A stretch of DNA of 64,000 nucleotides from Glebionis coronaria (GCA_025667525.1 CM046881.1:494905627-494969626); one strand, 5' to 3'. Positions 9,142 to 25,803 are shown, counted from the stretch's first letter. Notes: generated from the letters alone by a model not told the origin. Numbers and translations are program-made.

Positions 9142-12100
9142 ATGGAGTACACATCTCTTACGGATAAGTCCATCCTATCGGGTACGGATAATCGTCCACC
9201 AATGTTGGTGAAGACTATGTATGAGGAATGGGCTTCCCGAATGGAACTTTATATGTTGAACAAGGAGAATGGACATCTAATTTGGGCATCGGTGCTCAAT
9301 GGACCATTAGATTATGGTACCGTGACGGAAGGTACGACTACTCGTCCTCGCACAACGGGTGAGTTGACTGGAGATATGAAGATTCAAGATAAATGTGATA
9401 AGTATGCAACAAACATCATTCTCCAAGCCCTTCCTCCAGATGTCTACAAACTCGTCAGCAAACATAAAGTTGCCAAAGAGTTATGGGATAGAATTCGGGT
9501 TCTCATGCAAGGCACCTCGTTAACTAAACAAGAACGAGAGTGTAAGCTTTATGATACTTTTGATAAGTTTGCCTATGTGCCAGGGGAGACTCTCAATGAT
9601 TACTATCTGAGATTTACCCTATTGTTGAATGAACTCAATATCTATGGCATGACAATTCCTACCTTTCAATTGAACACCAAGTATTTGAACACTCTTCCTT
9701 CAGAATGGAAAAAATACGTGACGGATGTTAAATTGGCTAAGGACTTGCATAACACCAATGTGGATCAACTTCAAGCTTTTCTTCAACAACACGAATGCCA
9801 TGTGATCGAGGCTCGGTTGTCTACACCTCAAGTTCATGATCCACTTGCAATGTATGCTTCTCAACAAAACATGGCTTATACTTATCAACAACCATCATAC
9901 TTGCAGCAACCACCACCACACATCTATCAGCAACCATCCTATCAACCACCAATGATGCCACAGCAAGAATATCAACAAAGTGTTCATCAACAATCTTTTC
10001 CACAGCAACCACAATATCAGACATCACCATCACAAGCCAACACTTCTCCAATGGGCTATACTCCTCAGCAAGGATATTTTCCAATAGAAGCACAACCAGC
10101 ACAGGCTTTTTACTCTAATGAACTTCCACCAATCCAAGCACCGGTCTTTACTCCAAATGATACGTCAGCTGATGTTCTAAACCATCTCACTGCTTACTTG
10201 TCAAAACTTGTTGCTACTAGAGGATTTCCACCAACAAACAATCAGCTCCGCACCTCTTCAAATCCTCGACAACAAGCCACTGTTCAAGATGGTCAAGTGA
10301 CGGTGCAACCTATTCAGGGAAGGCAAAATTCATATGGACCTCCTACAAGGAATGGGAACAATCAAGCTGTGAATTCTCAAGCTAGTGGAAATGGGAGTCC
10401 TATTGGTCCTAAGAAGGTTGTGACTTGCTACAACTGCCGAGGACAAGGTCATATGGCTAGGGAATGCACTCAGCCGAAAAGGAGGAGGGATGATGCATGG
10501 TTTCGTGAGAAGATGTATTTGGTTGATGCTCAGTCTAAGGGGAAGATTTTGGATTCAGAGGAGTTGGAATTTCTTGCAGACCCAGGGGCAGCAGATACTG
10601 AAGGCATTGCAGTCGTTTCTATTTCTAATGCAGCTTATCAAGCGGACGATCTTGATGCATACGATTCGGATTGTGATGACATTCACTCTGCCCAAGCTGC
10701 TCTCGTTGCTAATCTCTCTCACTACGGTTCTGATGTCATCAGTGAGGTACCAACCACATCTAATAATATTGATGATAACCAACATCAAGTTGGGCATGAA
10801 AATGACAACCTCGAACAGCATTCGGGAACTAGTAATTCAAATGATGTGGTACCCAAACCTACACATTTGAGTGAACCTCAACCAAATGCTACGACGGGTA
10901 TGGAATCTTATGCTCAACATGATTTGGTCATGGTGCCTAAACATATTATTGATCAAATGCATATGGCCCTCAGACAATCCGTAGATACGAATTCCACCTT
11001 AACTGCTGAGCTTGCGTTGCATAAAGAAAAGGTCAAAGCTTTTGAAATGGTCCCTCAAGCAGAGAAAATAACATGTTCTGAATTTGACCAATTTCGTTTT
11101 GAAAAGATTGAACACTTGAAAGAAATAGAATCATTAAAAGCTAATCTTTCCAATGAATTAAAAGAAAAAGAGTCGGTGGTCAATGATTTTCAGAAACTTA
11201 AAATGGATTTCGAAACTCTCGAGTCAAAAAAGGTTGAATCAGAAATTAATGCTACCAAACTTCTTAAATTCAAGGAACAACAGCTTTTAAAACAATACGC
11301 TTCCACAGAAAAGGTTCATCTTTTAACTAAATCATTTCAAGAATTCGAACTTAAGCGTCTTCAAGATTTACCACCTAATCCCGGTTATGCAAAACAAGCT
11401 CAGGAATATATTCCCGGTCTTTATGATATGACCATAATTGGCAAATCGAAAGAAGCACCTTTTGTTCGTAGTACTGAGGAGACACAATCACTTGGGGATG
11501 AAACTCATTCTAAAATGCTTTCAAAATTCCATACAATTGATTATGATCAACATAACAAAGATCAATTTTCGAAAAAGACACGCATTCGCTTACAAAAGGA
11601 ATTAGCAGAATTAACAGTTCTTGTGCCCCAAAGTTTGTCAAATGAAAACCTTCCTAGTACGTCTCCTACACTCGTCAAAAAGGATTTAACGAAGTTAATT
11701 CCACCGGTAAGTAAGGCGTCCGTCAACTTAAATACGGTTCACCAACACTTAGCCGATTTTGACAAGGTCATTTTGGAACGTACGACGGCCACGGCCATAA
11801 CGGAAGGTGAATGGAACTTTGAGCACACTAGAGCTGCGTTTCGAGATGAAATTGTTCCGTTTGTAAAGAATGTTAAAGCTTGTCTTCGTAATATTGATCA
11901 AGATTTGTTTTTGGAAATAGAAGAAGTTAGACGTGTTTTCAATGAAATGGAAGATGCTTATGAAAACAGTTTACTTGAAATAGAACGGGTTTCACGCCAT
12001 AATGATCTGCTTCTGAATCAAGTGATGTCTCATGATATAGTTTCTGTCTGTGTGAATACAAGTGTTGATAATGATTCTATTGTGCATAATGTTGAATCTG

Positions 12101-13647
12101 TGGATAATGTGGTAGATAGTACTTGTCACGAATCTGACGCTGAATTTTTAAAGCTTCAAGATTCATATTCTTCGCTTTCAAAACGTTTTGATGAGATTCA
12201 AACACATTGTATTTCACTTGAATGCAAGCAACAATTTATTCAAGAAATCTTTGAAACGTCATTCGAAGGTGTTAATATCGATGATGCAAACTTTGAAAAG
12301 AATTTTCGATTGAATTTACAATCAAAACAGCGTCAGCCAAGTGACAAGGTTGCTAAGTCTTTGCCGATAGCCATAGAGAAATCTAAGGAGAATAACTGTG
12401 TGAACGTACTTGAGGCCGCTGAGAATTTTAAACTTGATCTAGATAATCGAGTTTCCAAGATTTTGTCCAAAGTTGATAACTTAAAACAGAAAAATACACA
12501 ACTCTTCGATTCAGTAAAGCCCGCATGTGTTGATACCACTGCACAGAATCAATCATTGATTAAACAATTGAATCGAAAGTCGGTGGAAATATCTGATTTG
12601 AGGGAACAAATCTGTGATAAGAATCTGGTCTTGGCTGAGTTAAAGGAAACACTTCGAACTCTAAAAGGTAAGAATGTTGTGGATAACACAGCCACTATCT
12701 CAGTATCGTCCTCTAGTGCAATCAAAAGGAACCTTATAGCCGTCACACCACTTAACAAGGGCCCTAGGACTAAACAATCTCAAACTTTGGTCACTAAAGA
12801 TAAGGCGGAATCAAAACCAGCTTCTAATATTCCCGTGTTGCCTTCTACAGGAGTAAGCACCACTACTAAGGCTCAAAGATCTAAGCTTAAGAGAAACAAG
12901 AAGAATGATAGGATCTTGCCCCCATCTAGTAGTCAAGTGAAGAAGAAAGTAGAAGCCCATCCTAGGAATGTTATTTCTGTTTTGAATAAAAAGAATCATG
13001 TAGCTAAACCTAAAGGCTCTGCGGTTGTGCAGCGTTCTAAGCCTACTGTGAATTCTAATTTGAAATGTTGGAATTGCAATGAATGTATGTTTTCTAGTCG
13101 TCATGATTCCTGCCTTATTGACCATGTGAATGAGATGTATGCCCGGAAAAATGGATTAGAATGGAAACCGACTGGGAAAGTGTTAACTCAAGTTGGTTGG
13201 ATGTGGCGCCCCACTGGTAGAACTTTCACTATAGTAGGAAATACGTGCCCTTTGACTAGGATCACTCCCACTAAAGCGAAGAAAGCGTGCCCTTTAACTA
13301 GGAGTACCAAGGCTACCAAAACACAAGCGTGTCCTTTAACTAGGAACACCAACACTACTGTAGGAACAAAGTGCCCTTTAAATAGGTCTACTCCCACTGT
13401 AGTGCCCGCTAATACTCCAAAACCTCAGCAAATTGGAACAGTAAAACCTGTAAATGCTAAAACTCACATTAGAAAATGCAGGAAATCTAAGGATAACAAA
13501 AATGTTAGCAATTCTGATAATAACATATCTGTATCTGCTAACACTCCGGAACCAATAGTTTCCAATGCATTGTCTACTGTTGTGATTGAAAACAGGTTGT
13601 CCAAATTGTTCTCTGGTATTTGGACTCTGGTTGCTCCAAGCATATGA
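9142..13647 (+). CDS. Copia gag-type polyprotein with very long coiled-coil extension
   Basis: Nucleocapsid/capsid precursor of the Copia element, 1501 residues where Copia gag is usually 200-400. Residues about 1-230 form the gag (UBN2-like) domain with [13 protein letters not shown] and [21 protein letters not shown] signatures. Residues 235-330 are Gln/Pro/Tyr-rich. A CCHC zinc knuckle lies at 429-442 ([14 protein letters not shown]). Residues about 640-1240 are charged, heptad-like sequence consistent with long coiled coils. A second Cys/His cluster is near 1309 (CWNCNECMF), and four CPLTR/CPLNR repeats fall at about 1369-1415. The ATG is preceded by an A-rich leader and is the first in frame. 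The frame stops just past the start of the protease, whose catalytic DSG is read from the next ORF. The middle and C-terminal functions are unknown to me. Confidence 0.85.
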   Translation: MEYTSLTDKSILSGTDNRPPMLVKTMYEEWASRMELYMLNKENGHLIWASVLNGPLDYGTVTEGTTTRPRTTGELTGDMKIQDKCDKYATNIILQALPPDVYKLVSKHKVAKELWDRIRVLMQGTSLTKQERECKLYDTFDKFAYVPGETLNDYYLRFTLLLNELNIYGMTIPTFQLNTKYLNTLPSEWKKYVTDVKLAKDLHNTNVDQLQAFLQQHECHVIEARLSTPQVHDPLAMYASQQNMAYTYQQPSYLQQPPPHIYQQPSYQPPMMPQQEYQQSVHQQSFPQQPQYQTSPSQANTSPMGYTPQQGYFPIEAQPAQAFYSNELPPIQAPVFTPNDTSADVLNHLTAYLSKLVATRGFPPTNNQLRTSSNPRQQATVQDGQVTVQPIQGRQNSYGPPTRNGNNQAVNSQASGNGSPIGPKKVVTCYNCRGQGHMARECTQPKRRRDDAWFREKMYLVDAQSKGKILDSEELEFLADPGAADTEGIAVVSISNAAYQADDLDAYDSDCDDIHSAQAALVANLSHYGSDVISEVPTTSNNIDDNQHQVGHENDNLEQHSGTSNSNDVVPKPTHLSEPQPNATTGMESYAQHDLVMVPKHIIDQMHMALRQSVDTNSTLTAELALHKEKVKAFEMVPQAEKITCSEFDQFRFEKIEHLKEIESLKANLSNELKEKESVVNDFQKLKMDFETLESKKVESEINATKLLKFKEQQLLKQYASTEKVHLLTKSFQEFELKRLQDLPPNPGYAKQAQEYIPGLYDMTIIGKSKEAPFVRSTEETQSLGDETHSKMLSKFHTIDYDQHNKDQFSKKTRIRLQKELAELTVLVPQSLSNENLPSTSPTLVKKDLTKLIPPVSKASVNLNTVHQHLADFDKVILERTTATAITEGEWNFEHTRAAFRDEIVPFVKNVKACLRNIDQDLFLEIEEVRRVFNEMEDAYENSLLEIERVSRHNDLLLNQVMSHDIVSVCVNTSVDNDSIVHNVESVDNVVDSTCHESDAEFLKLQDSYSSLSKRFDEIQTHCISLECKQQFIQEIFETSFEGVNIDDANFEKNFRLNLQSKQRQPSDKVAKSLPIAIEKSKENNCVNVLEAAENFKLDLDNRVSKILSKVDNLKQKNTQLFDSVKPACVDTTAQNQSLIKQLNRKSVEISDLREQICDKNLVLAELKETLRTLKGKNVVDNTATISVSSSSAIKRNLIAVTPLNKGPRTKQSQTLVTKDKAESKPASNIPVLPSTGVSTTTKAQRSKLKRNKKNDRILPPSSSQVKKKVEAHPRNVISVLNKKNHVAKPKGSAVVQRSKPTVNSNLKCWNCNECMFSSRHDSCLIDHVNEMYARKNGLEWKPTGKVLTQVGWMWRPTGRTFTIVGNTCPLTRITPTKAKKACPLTRSTKATKTQACPLTRNTNTTVGTKCPLNRSTPTVVPANTPKPQQIGTVKPVNAKTHIRKCRKSKDNKNVSNSDNNISVSANTPEPIVSNALSTVVIENRLSKLFSGIWTLVAPSI
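13246..13392 (+). repeat. Four-copy CPLTR-type coding repeat
   Basis: Imperfect tandem unit of about 36-45 bp encoding CPLTR, CPLTR, CPLTR, CPLNR separated by Thr/Lys-rich spacers, just before the protease in the Copia gag ORF. The upstream WKPTGKV/WRPTGRT segments look like older relatives of the unit. Function unknown. Confidence 0.7.
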
Positions 13648-16600
13648 CCGGAGATCGCTCTCAGCTCAGAAATTTCGTTAGCAAGTTTCTTGGTACGGTT
13701 CGATTTGGTAATGATCATATTGCAAAGATAATGGGTTATGGTGAATATCATATTGGGAATGTTATAATTTCAAGAGTGTATTACGTGGAAGGTCTTGGTC
13801 ACAACTTATTTTCTGTGGGACAATTTTGTGATGCAAACCTAGAAGTTGCTTTTCGAGAGCATACCTGCTTCATTCGTAATTTGGAAGGGGTTGATTTATT
13901 GAAAGGTACTCGAGGGAATAATTTGTATACCTTGTCTCTACAAGACATGATGGCCGCTTCTCCCGTATGTCTTCTCTCCAAAGCATCAAAGACTAAGTCT
14001 TGGTTATGGTATCGACGGTTATCTCATCTTAACTTTGACGCTATTAATCACTTGGCGAAAAACGAACTTGTTCGTGGTCTTCCTAAACTTTCATTTCACA
14101 AGGATCATTTGTGTTCCGCGTGTACAATGGGGAAAAGCACTAAGAAATCTTACAAACCCAAGACAGAAGACACCAACCAAGAGAAACTTTATCTTTTGCA
14201 TCTGGATCTTTGTGGGCCAATGCGTGTTGAAAGTCTTAGTGGCAAAAAGTACATCCTCGTCATTGTCGATGATTACTCTCGGTTTACATGGGTGAAATTT
14301 CTTAAAGCAAAGAATGAGGCACCTAAATTCATCATCGGATTTCTCAAGATGATTCAAGTGCGTCTCAACACTACTGTTCGACGCATTCATACAGATAATG
14401 GAACCGAATTTGTGAATCAAATTTTGCGTGATTATTATGAAGAAGTTGGCATTTCTCATGAAACATCCGTTGCACGCACTCCACAACAAAACGGTGTCGT
14501 TGAAAGGCGAAATCGCACACTTATGGAAGCTGCTCGAACGATGTTAATTTACGCAAAGGCTCCATTGTTTTTATGGGCAGAAGCAGTATCTACAGCAGTG
14601 TACACCCAAAACCGGTCACTAATTCGTAAACGCCATGGTAAAACACCTTATGAGCTTCTCCATGGAAAAGTACCAGATTTATCATATCTTCATGTATTTG
14701 GTTCTCTTTGCTATCCAAATAATGATGGTGACAATTTGGGAAAACTTCAACCAAAGGCTGATATTGGTATTTTCATTGGTTACGCACCCTCAAAGAAGGC
14801 ATACCGAATCTACAACCGTAACTCTCGCAAGATCCTCGAAACTATGAATGTTGATTTTGATGAGCTGACAGCAATGGCTTCTGAGCAAAGCAGCTCTGAA
14901 CCCGCACTTCATGAAATGGGACCCAGTAACATTAGTTCTGGTCTTGTCCCAAACAACCCTACTTCATCATCATTTACACCACCTTCTAGGACTGAATGGG
15001 ATACGTTGTTTCAACCGTTCTTTGATGAATTCTTTACTCCTCCAAGTATTGTTGCTCCAGAACCTGAGGTAATAGCTCCAGTTACCGAAGTTGTCGCTCC
15101 AGCAACCGTTGCACAATCAGATACATCTACACCAACAATTGGTCAAGATATACCTTCAACAAGTAATTCTCAACCAACACATGTTTCAACTACCCATGTC
15201 ATGCCTATTGATGATGAAGAGGATGATGATGATCACGATTTGGAATTCGCTCAAATGCGTGAACTTCCATTCTTTGGTGTATCTATTCCCGACCCTAATC
15301 AAGCCGGGTCGTCCACCTCAGAGGAAGCTCCTTCTACAGTTTACTCCAATCCACGGATTCGTGAACATGACAGCAAGTGGACAAAGGATCATCCTATAGA
15401 TTCTATTATTGGTGACCCTAATCGTCCAGTATCCACACGAAGTCAGTTACAAGAAAGCGCACTGTTTTGTCACTTTGATGCTTTTCTCACTGAAGTTGAA
15501 CCTAAGACATGGCAACAAGCTTTTACTCAATCCTGTTGGATAGAAGCTATGCAAGAAGAACTTAACGAATTCATACGTCTTGATGTTTGGGAACTTGTCC
15601 CATGCCCGGATCAAGTGCAATTACTCACTTTGAAATGGGTTTACAAGGTGAAACTCGATGAGTTAGGCGGAATATTGAAGAACAAAGCTCGTCTAGTAGC
15701 TCGTGGATACAAGCAATTATTGGGCATCGACTTTATGGAATCCTTTGCACCTGTTGCCCGTTTGGAAGCTATTAGACTATTCCTCGCTTATGCAGCCCAT
15801 ATGAATATGGTCGTCTATCAGATGGATGTGAAGACGGCATTTCTTAATGGTGAACTCAAGGAAGAGGTCTATGTTCAACAACCGGATGGTTTTGTGAATC
15901 CCAATTATCCTAATCATATGTACAAGCTTAAGAAGGCTCTCTATGGGTTGAAGCAAGCTCCTCGCGCATGGTATGATCTATTGTCACAATTCCTCATTAC
16001 ACAAGGCTTCGCAAAAGGCAAGGTGGATCCTACGCTGTTCATTCAGAAACGAAGTAAAGATATGATTATGGTACAAATATATGTTGATGATATTATATTT
16101 GCAGCCTCGACCCAAACCTTGTCGGATGAGTTTGGGACACTCATGTCTTCCAAGTTTAAGATGTCAATGATGGGCAAGGTATCATTCTTCTTAGGTCTTC
16201 AGATATCTCAGAGTCCCAGAGGCATCTTTATCAATCAATCCAAGTATGCCCTTGAATCGCTTAAGAAGTATAAGATGGAATCTTGCGACCCCGTGGATAC
16301 TCCAATGGTGGAACGAACTAAGCTTGATGCAGATCCACATGGAGTTGCCGTTGATCCGACACTTTATCGTGGAATGATCGGTACTCTTCTGTATATCACA
16401 GCCAGTCGACCTGATCTTCAGTTTGCTATATGTATGTGTGCCAGGTATCAAACTAGGCCTACTGAGTTACACTTAGCTACTGTTAAAAGGATCTTTCGAT
16501 ATGTTAAAGGAACCATTAATCGGGGACTTTGGTATTCGAAGGACTCTTCTATTGCACTAATGGCATATGCAGATGCGGATCACGCGGGTTGTCAAGATAC

Positions 16601-17063
16601 AAGGCGTAGCACGAGTGGAACTTTGCAACTACTAGGAGATCGATTAATCAGTTGGGCATCGAAAAGGCAGAAAAGCGCTGCAATTTCAAGTACGGAAGCA
16701 GAATACATAGCTATGTCCGGTTGCTGTGCTCAAATTCTTTGGATGAGATCGCAATTAACCGACTATGGTCTAGGTTTCAACAAGATTCCGATGTACTGTG
16801 ACAACAAGAGTGCAATTGCCTTATGCTGCAACAACGTTCAATTCTCCCGGTCGAAGCATATTGACATTCGCTACCACTTCATCAAGGAGCAAGTGGAAAA
16901 TGGAGTAATAGAGCTTTACTTTGTCCGATCTGAGTATCAATTGGCGGATATTTTCACGAAGGCTTTAGATCGAGCTCGAATTGAATTTTTGGCCGACAAG
17001 CTAGGAATGAGAACCTTCTCGCCTGAGACTCTAAAGGAACTAGCAGATGAAGCGAAAGAATAG
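13620..17063 (+). CDS. Copia pol: protease, integrase, reverse transcriptase, RNase H
   Basis: Enzymatic half of the Copia polyprotein; reverse transcribes the RNA and integrates the copy. By residue from 13620: protease active site [10 protein letters not shown] at 2-11; pre-integrase zinc finger about 125-175 (H..H..CSAC); integrase core with D near 195 (LDLCGPM), D near 259 (TDNGTEF) and E 36 residues later (GVVER), a proper D,D-35-E; RT about 660-900 with YVDD near 821; RNase H about 980-1110 with ADADHAG and SSTEAEY. It has no initiation codon of its own: the first codon is TTG and the frame overlaps the gag ORF by 28 bp at a different phase. All catalytic residues I checked are present, so only the junction is broken or frameshifted. 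Very close in style to the TNT1-94-like polyproteins common in Asteraceae genomes. Confidence 0.9.
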   Translation: MDSGCSKHMTGDRSQLRNFVSKFLGTVRFGNDHIAKIMGYGEYHIGNVIISRVYYVEGLGHNLFSVGQFCDANLEVAFREHTCFIRNLEGVDLLKGTRGNNLYTLSLQDMMAASPVCLLSKASKTKSWLWYRRLSHLNFDAINHLAKNELVRGLPKLSFHKDHLCSACTMGKSTKKSYKPKTEDTNQEKLYLLHLDLCGPMRVESLSGKKYILVIVDDYSRFTWVKFLKAKNEAPKFIIGFLKMIQVRLNTTVRRIHTDNGTEFVNQILRDYYEEVGISHETSVARTPQQNGVVERRNRTLMEAARTMLIYAKAPLFLWAEAVSTAVYTQNRSLIRKRHGKTPYELLHGKVPDLSYLHVFGSLCYPNNDGDNLGKLQPKADIGIFIGYAPSKKAYRIYNRNSRKILETMNVDFDELTAMASEQSSSEPALHEMGPSNISSGLVPNNPTSSSFTPPSRTEWDTLFQPFFDEFFTPPSIVAPEPEVIAPVTEVVAPATVAQSDTSTPTIGQDIPSTSNSQPTHVSTTHVMPIDDEEDDDDHDLEFAQMRELPFFGVSIPDPNQAGSSTSEEAPSTVYSNPRIREHDSKWTKDHPIDSIIGDPNRPVSTRSQLQESALFCHFDAFLTEVEPKTWQQAFTQSCWIEAMQEELNEFIRLDVWELVPCPDQVQLLTLKWVYKVKLDELGGILKNKARLVARGYKQLLGIDFMESFAPVARLEAIRLFLAYAAHMNMVVYQMDVKTAFLNGELKEEVYVQQPDGFVNPNYPNHMYKLKKALYGLKQAPRAWYDLLSQFLITQGFAKGKVDPTLFIQKRSKDMIMVQIYVDDIIFAASTQTLSDEFGTLMSSKFKMSMMGKVSFFLGLQISQSPRGIFINQSKYALESLKKYKMESCDPVDTPMVERTKLDADPHGVAVDPTLYRGMIGTLLYITASRPDLQFAICMCARYQTRPTELHLATVKRIFRYVKGTINRGLWYSKDSSIALMAYADADHAGCQDTRRSTSGTLQLLGDRLISWASKRQKSAAISSTEAEYIAMSGCCAQILWMRSQLTDYGLGFNKIPMYCDNKSAIALCCNNVQFSRSKHIDIRYHFIKEQVENGVIELYFVRSEYQLADIFTKALDRARIEFLADKLGMRTFSPETLKELADEAKE

Positions 17064-18564
17064 TCTTGGTAAAACTATTCTCCGTATCCTTGGTGATCAT
17101 CCGTATATATTGTTTATATTTTTATCCACAAAAGCAAAATACAAAAATATAAAACCATATAAAAACCATAAAAATTGAAAAATCTAGAAAAATCCAAAAA
17201 TATTTTTACTTTATTTTTCAAAGGCATGTCTTTTGGTACGATAATATTTACGGCCTTAGAAATGTTGATTAATATTGACACGGCGCCATAAATAGAGTTC
17301 GTACAAAAGTTGTAAATATTTCATAAAACATGCCTAAATGGCTTGTAGTTATTTCTGACTGCAACCCGGTTTTCATATTAAAGTCAAGTATTTCTTATGA
17401 AAGCTTTGGCTCACAACGGGAATTAATTTTCTCGGGCAAGGTTTACTTTAAAACCTTGTAAGGGATCAAGTTTACTTTATAACTTGGTCTAACACAAATC
17501 TATGTACGTTTCAGTGCATCTATTTGTTAAAACAAGAGAAGTCTTGTTTTTATGAAGCTATCATCTCTACAACCATAGCAATCTACAATTGGTATCTACA
17601 TACTCGACGATGCGACTACTCAACCGACGACTACAGCTCTTTCAATAGAACACGGGTCAACAATTGAGGGGGAGCAATTGTCAAGCATTCAGAATCTTCG
17701 ATGCCGAAAGTGCCAAGTTCACAAGTTGGTGTCAAGAATACAATACCAATCGTACATGTGGTGTCAAGAGATGACTTCAGATGTGACGAGGCGACCAACA
17801 TATGCTGCCAAGAACCACTTGATCTTATCATATGATGTTCTCATCTATCAGGTCCAACCTTGTCAATTCTTTTCTAATATGGTGAATATGTGATCATGTT
17901 AAAAATAGATGTCATGAAGATAAAACGGACTCGCATTTTTCTTCCCAAAACCTTTGTTAAACCTTCATTAAATCAATTGATATTAAAAACATCGATTGGG
18001 TTAATATTTTTAATATGGGGGAGAAAATGTGATTTAATATGGGATATTATCACAAATGGTTTGACTTAATGTGCTGGCTCATCTCTACATATGCGAAATG
18101 TTTTCGAATATCGTGGCATATGTTAAGGGGGAGCAAAATGGATTTTCTATATCAAAATGGATTTTCATGGTGACATGTACTTACCCAAAACCCATTTATT
18201 TCACGACGATGAAGATTGTGGTGACATAAGGATGGTAGGATAGGTTAAGTCCTATGATTCTTCCAGAACCGGAGGAATCTTCCCAAGGACATTCCATAGC
18301 TAGAAATAGTAGTCCTTAGGAAAGGTGGAGAAAGAATGTGAACGTAGCTGAATGCCGACCAAGTACTTAAGTTAGCACTGGAACAATCACAACAAGGTGC
18401 TAGTTATGATGTATTGGTAAGCATTGAAGGGGTTGAAGAATGAAAAAGAATTGTAAAGATAAAGGGTGTAAAGAAAGAAGCCCTCCTTACAACTTTAGGC
18501 AGAAACCGGGTCAATACATATGCTATTGAGATCATTTTAATGAATCTTGATATTGAAGACATAC

Positions 18565-18572
18565 ATCATGGA
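18565..18572. repeat. Left 8-bp target site duplication of MITE
   Basis: ATCATGGA immediately before TAGGGGTGTTCA; the identical octamer follows the element at 19278-19285. Confidence 0.9.
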
Positions 18573-19277
18573 TAGGGGTGTTCACGGGTCGGTTCGGTTC
18601 GGTTAGTTAGACGATTTTGACTATCCATCGCGGTTCGGTTAGTTAAATTTACTATCCGTAACCGAACCGTACAAGGCGGTTAACCGGACATATGGTTACC
18701 CGAAATGAGCGGTTACCCACGGTTCGGGTTACGGTTAACCATTAAATAAGTTTTATAAAGTTTTAGTTTATAAATAATAACATGGTTTACAACATAGAAT
18801 GTCGTTTTCGTATAATTCAACGACATTAAGTAGATAAAAATCATATAAAAATTATTTTTTTATAAAAACAAGTGCATTAGAATTTTCATAAATAACATAT
18901 TAACTAAAAAATATTTATTCGATATTTATAAACTATGATCACATTAATTAAATTTACACATACATGTTTAATACATGTACTATAATTAGAATATTTAGTT
19001 AAAAAATTTCATGTATAATAAAAGTAGGGTACTAATATAATTAATACATGTACTATAACTTGAATATTTAGTTAAAAAATTTTAAGTATAATATGTGCGG
19101 TTCGGTTCGGTTAACCACGGATATCTAAAAATGAAAACCGTAACCGAACTGTTATAAGCGGGTTTTTTCGGTTTCGGTTTTTTTCGGTTTTGGTTTTTTC
19201 GGTTTCGGGGTTTTTCGGTTTCGGATTGAGCGGTTCGGCTCGGTTCGTCGGTTTCTCGGTTTTTTTGAACACCCCTA
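18573..19277. mobile_element. hAT-type MITE (705 bp, non-autonomous)
   Basis: Perfect 12-bp terminal inverted repeats TAGGGGTGTTCA / TGAACACCCCTA flanked by a perfect 8-bp target duplication ATCATGGA. An 8-bp duplication is characteristic of the hAT superfamily. Both subterminal regions are packed with CGGTTCGGTT-type repeats, which in hAT elements often serve as transposase binding sites. The centre is AT-rich and there is no transposase ORF. The perfect duplication suggests a fairly recent insertion into the Copia 3' region. Confidence 0.92.
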
Positions 19278-19285
19278 ATCATGGA
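19278..19285. repeat. Right 8-bp target site duplication of MITE
   Basis: ATCATGGA directly after the terminal TGAACACCCCTA, identical to the left copy at 18565. Confidence 0.9.
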
Positions 19286-19561
19286 CCCAGTGATGCAATG
19301 CACAACCCATCCCAGCTAACTCAGATATCTCTCAAAAGGTATTTGTTTTAATCACACGGAGACAACACGTTATCTATCGATTTATTCACTCCGAATAAAT
19401 TGGTATTGAAATGGTGGCACTCCTCTCCAGCCTCCGATCACTAAAATCCAAAGTGCACGATCGAGTCTAGAGCCATTTGAGATCATCAAATATCTCACTA
19501 GGACACACTTTCATATTTCCTTGCTTCTTCACACACTGTGAAAAGTAAGAAAGATTTTAAG

Positions 19562-19961
19562 AGTCCTACGCAAAATCTTCATGATCTTGCCTGAACATCC
19601 GAGTAATACGAAAGTATTTACAATGAAGATGGAAATCCTTCTTGAGCGAACATCAAAAAGCTCATGGTAGGTGACTTGTGCGATTCATTATGAATCAAAC
19701 TTGTGATAACTGGAAAGCAACAGCTGTTTAATTCTTAACTGAATTTAAACACGTTCCAGGCCTCTACGCAATATCTTAGTGATCTTGCCAGAACACTCAG
19801 AGTGATACCTTAGTGTTCACAGTGATGAGTGGAAATCCTTCTAGTGTTAACCTCAAACAGCACTTGGTAGGTAACTTGCAAGATTCTATACGAATCAAGC
19901 TCGTGACAACTGGAAAGCAACGATGGTGCGGTTCTTAATTGAATTTCACTTGTTCCAGGAA
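19562..19961 (+). repeat. Imperfect two-copy tandem duplication (about 200 bp each)
   Basis: Two adjacent units share, in order, CTACGCAA, GATCTTGCC, GGAAATCCTTCT, TGGTAGGT, ACTGGAAAGCAACG-like and GTTCCAGG. The first ends and the second begins near 19760. The copies have diverged considerably, so the duplication is old. It lies in the Copia 3' non-coding region. Confidence 0.7.
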
Positions 19962-20602
19962 CATGAATTGACGGCTTCAAATCATGCGGATAATTTTATC
20001 CAAATGATTCACTCTTTACGTTCGCAGTCAGCTTTGGACGGTCGAGTAAAGAGAACGGGTTTACCCGTGAAATCCTGTCAGGAAGTTACTTAATTGAAAC
20101 TATCCGTCACGGGTACGATATCTAATATCGTCCAACGGTCTTCACCGACCGGAGGTAAAATGCTACCGATTTAGAATGAAATGTTCAAAGCCATTTCATT
20201 CGTGTCTACTTATGTTGCGGCATTTGAAGACGGTGGCGTTGCGGAATCCAAGAAGAAGTCGTCCCCGCATGCTTATACTTTATGCACTTAATACCTCATA
20301 TAATTCAAGAAAGCCTAAAAGTTAAGTCTTCCGCTGTATCGAACTCTGAAGCTTTCAAGAATTACGAAGGTATAAGTATGTGGGACATGGTGTCACGAAG
20401 AGGCGAAGATCACAAGTGATGGAAGCACGAGATCAAGGCAAGAGATTAATGCTCAAGACTGATATCAAAGATCATCAGCATGTTCACCAGAAAAGAAAAA
20501 GAAAAGAAAGACGAAGACTACGAGCTCAAGACAAGCATAGTATGCTAGGTTTATTTTATTATTGTAACTAGGGTAACACCCTTGTTTGGAGTGACCTCAC
20601 TT

Positions 20603-20612
20603 AGGGGGAGAT
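20603..20612 (+). promoter_or_regulatory. Copia polypurine tract
   Basis: AGGGGGAGAT immediately precedes the TGTTAGAAATACG start of the 3' LTR, as expected for the plus-strand primer. Confidence 0.8.
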
Positions 20613-20932
20613 TGTTAGAAATACGTTTTTACGTATTTAGGAAGATTCGGTCACTCCGACAATATACTTAGTAGTAGCTCGTAGTCTAGACATCTTTATT
20701 AAACAAACAAAGCCAAGCCTAGCCTACAACATGTGTAGGCCGGCCCAACAATGTAAGCCCAAGCCCATCACAAGGCTTGGGTATATAAACCCTCTCCATT
20801 GATGGAGAGGGGTGTGGTTTCATTATTTTTCACATAGTAAACATTACTTTCTCTCTCTAGCTTTGTGTGAAATCCACCATCTCTCTATCTCTTTCTCTCT
20901 CTAGAAACATAAGCAAGATTTACAATCCTACA
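20613..20932 (+). repeat. Copia 3' LTR (320 bp)
   Basis: Begins TGTTAGAAATACG after a polypurine tract and ends CAATCCTACA. A TATA box (TATATAA) is at 20782, and a CT-rich transcribed part (TCTCTCTAG repeats) precedes the end. It lands 31 bp inside the right end of a minus-strand chromovirus LTR, whose uninterrupted equivalent is at 28587-28617. Confidence 0.78.
20782..20788 (+). promoter_or_regulatory. TATA box of Copia LTR
   Basis: TATATAA in gggtatataaaccctc, centrally placed in the LTR, followed by a CT-rich start region. Confidence 0.6.
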
Positions 20933-20963
20933 AAATCAATGACGTTGGGTTCGGGGTATCACA
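20933..20963 (-). repeat. Terminal fragment of chromovirus-like LTR (copy A)
   Basis: About 31 bp identical to the right end of the LTR at 25821-28617 (minus-strand start TGTGATACCCCGAACCC). The rest of this LTR is separated from it by the Copia insertion and would be outside the window. Confidence 0.75.
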
Positions 20964-21325
20964 GGTAAAGACTTTGGAGAAACTTTTGAGGCGTCAAAAG
21001 AAGAAGTTGGTGATGACTGATTCTGATGATGAAGAAGAAGATGGTCTAACTGTTCTGGCTAAAGCCGCTTTTGCAGCCAAGCCTAGTGAGGACATACATG
21101 CTCCTCCTAGTGCTTCTAGCATTCCCACATCTGCTGCTGGCCCTATGCCAAGGACTACAACTCCTGGTCCTTCTATTACAACTCCCGGTCCTTCTACTAC
21201 TGATAAGGGGAAAGCCCCCATGACTGATGCTACATCTCCTCCTAGAAAGCGCACCCGCAGACAGTTTGAGGAAGAAAGATTGGGTGAGGAAGCTGGAAGG
21301 AGATTGCATGAAGAATAGTAGCAAG
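20964..21325 (+). pseudogene. Coiled-coil accessory ORF fragment (copy A)
   Basis: Reads in one frame from the LTR junction to a TAG at 21316: a Lys/Arg-rich start (VKTLEKLLRRQKKK), an acidic TDSDDEEED patch, a Thr/Pro/Ser-rich linker with GPS-T repeats, and a basic/Glu-rich helix (RKRTRRQFEEERLGEE). I recognise this as resembling the extra ORF that follows gag-pol in some Asteraceae Copia-type elements; its role is not established. Near-identical sequence occurs at 28618-28985, where it continues further. Here similarity stops at about 21325 soon after the stop. No start codon: it begins exactly at the LTR end. Confidence 0.6.

Positions 21326-25803
<4,478 letters not shown>

Larger units (their letters stand above)
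17064..20612 (+). other. Long non-coding 3' region of the Copia element
   Basis: Excluding the MITE this is about 2.8 kb with no ORF I can support. It holds G-rich tracts typical of Copia polypurine tracts at about 17665 (gagggggagca), 18014 (atgggggagaa) and 18125 (aagggggagca) as well as the terminal one at 20603. It also has a two-copy tandem duplication at 19562-19961. The several tract-like sites suggest either repeated plus-strand primer sites or a composite of more than one Copia 3' end. Confidence 0.55.
8839..20932 (+). mobile_element. Ty1/Copia LTR retrotransposon, 5' LTR outside window
   Basis: Domain order protease, integrase, RT, RNase H defines the Copia superfamily. Visible parts: leader remnant, giant gag ORF (9142-13647), pol ORF (13620-17063), a long 3' region hosting a MITE, a polypurine tract at 20603 and a 320-bp 3' LTR ending at 20932. 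The base run after the LTR (aaatc) falls inside a chromovirus LTR end, whose uninterrupted form is seen at 28585-28617; this places the 3' insertion boundary well. Several G-rich tracts before 20603 leave open that the 3' region is composite. Confidence 0.75.

Noticed and set aside
19082..19303. Minus-strand ORF over the right end of the MITE
   Set aside because: Arises from the CGGTT subterminal repeats and crosses the MITE boundary.
20380..20571. 63-codon Lys/Arg-rich ORF before the Copia LTR
   Set aside because: Low complexity, no relatives recognised, located in the 3' untranslated part of the element.
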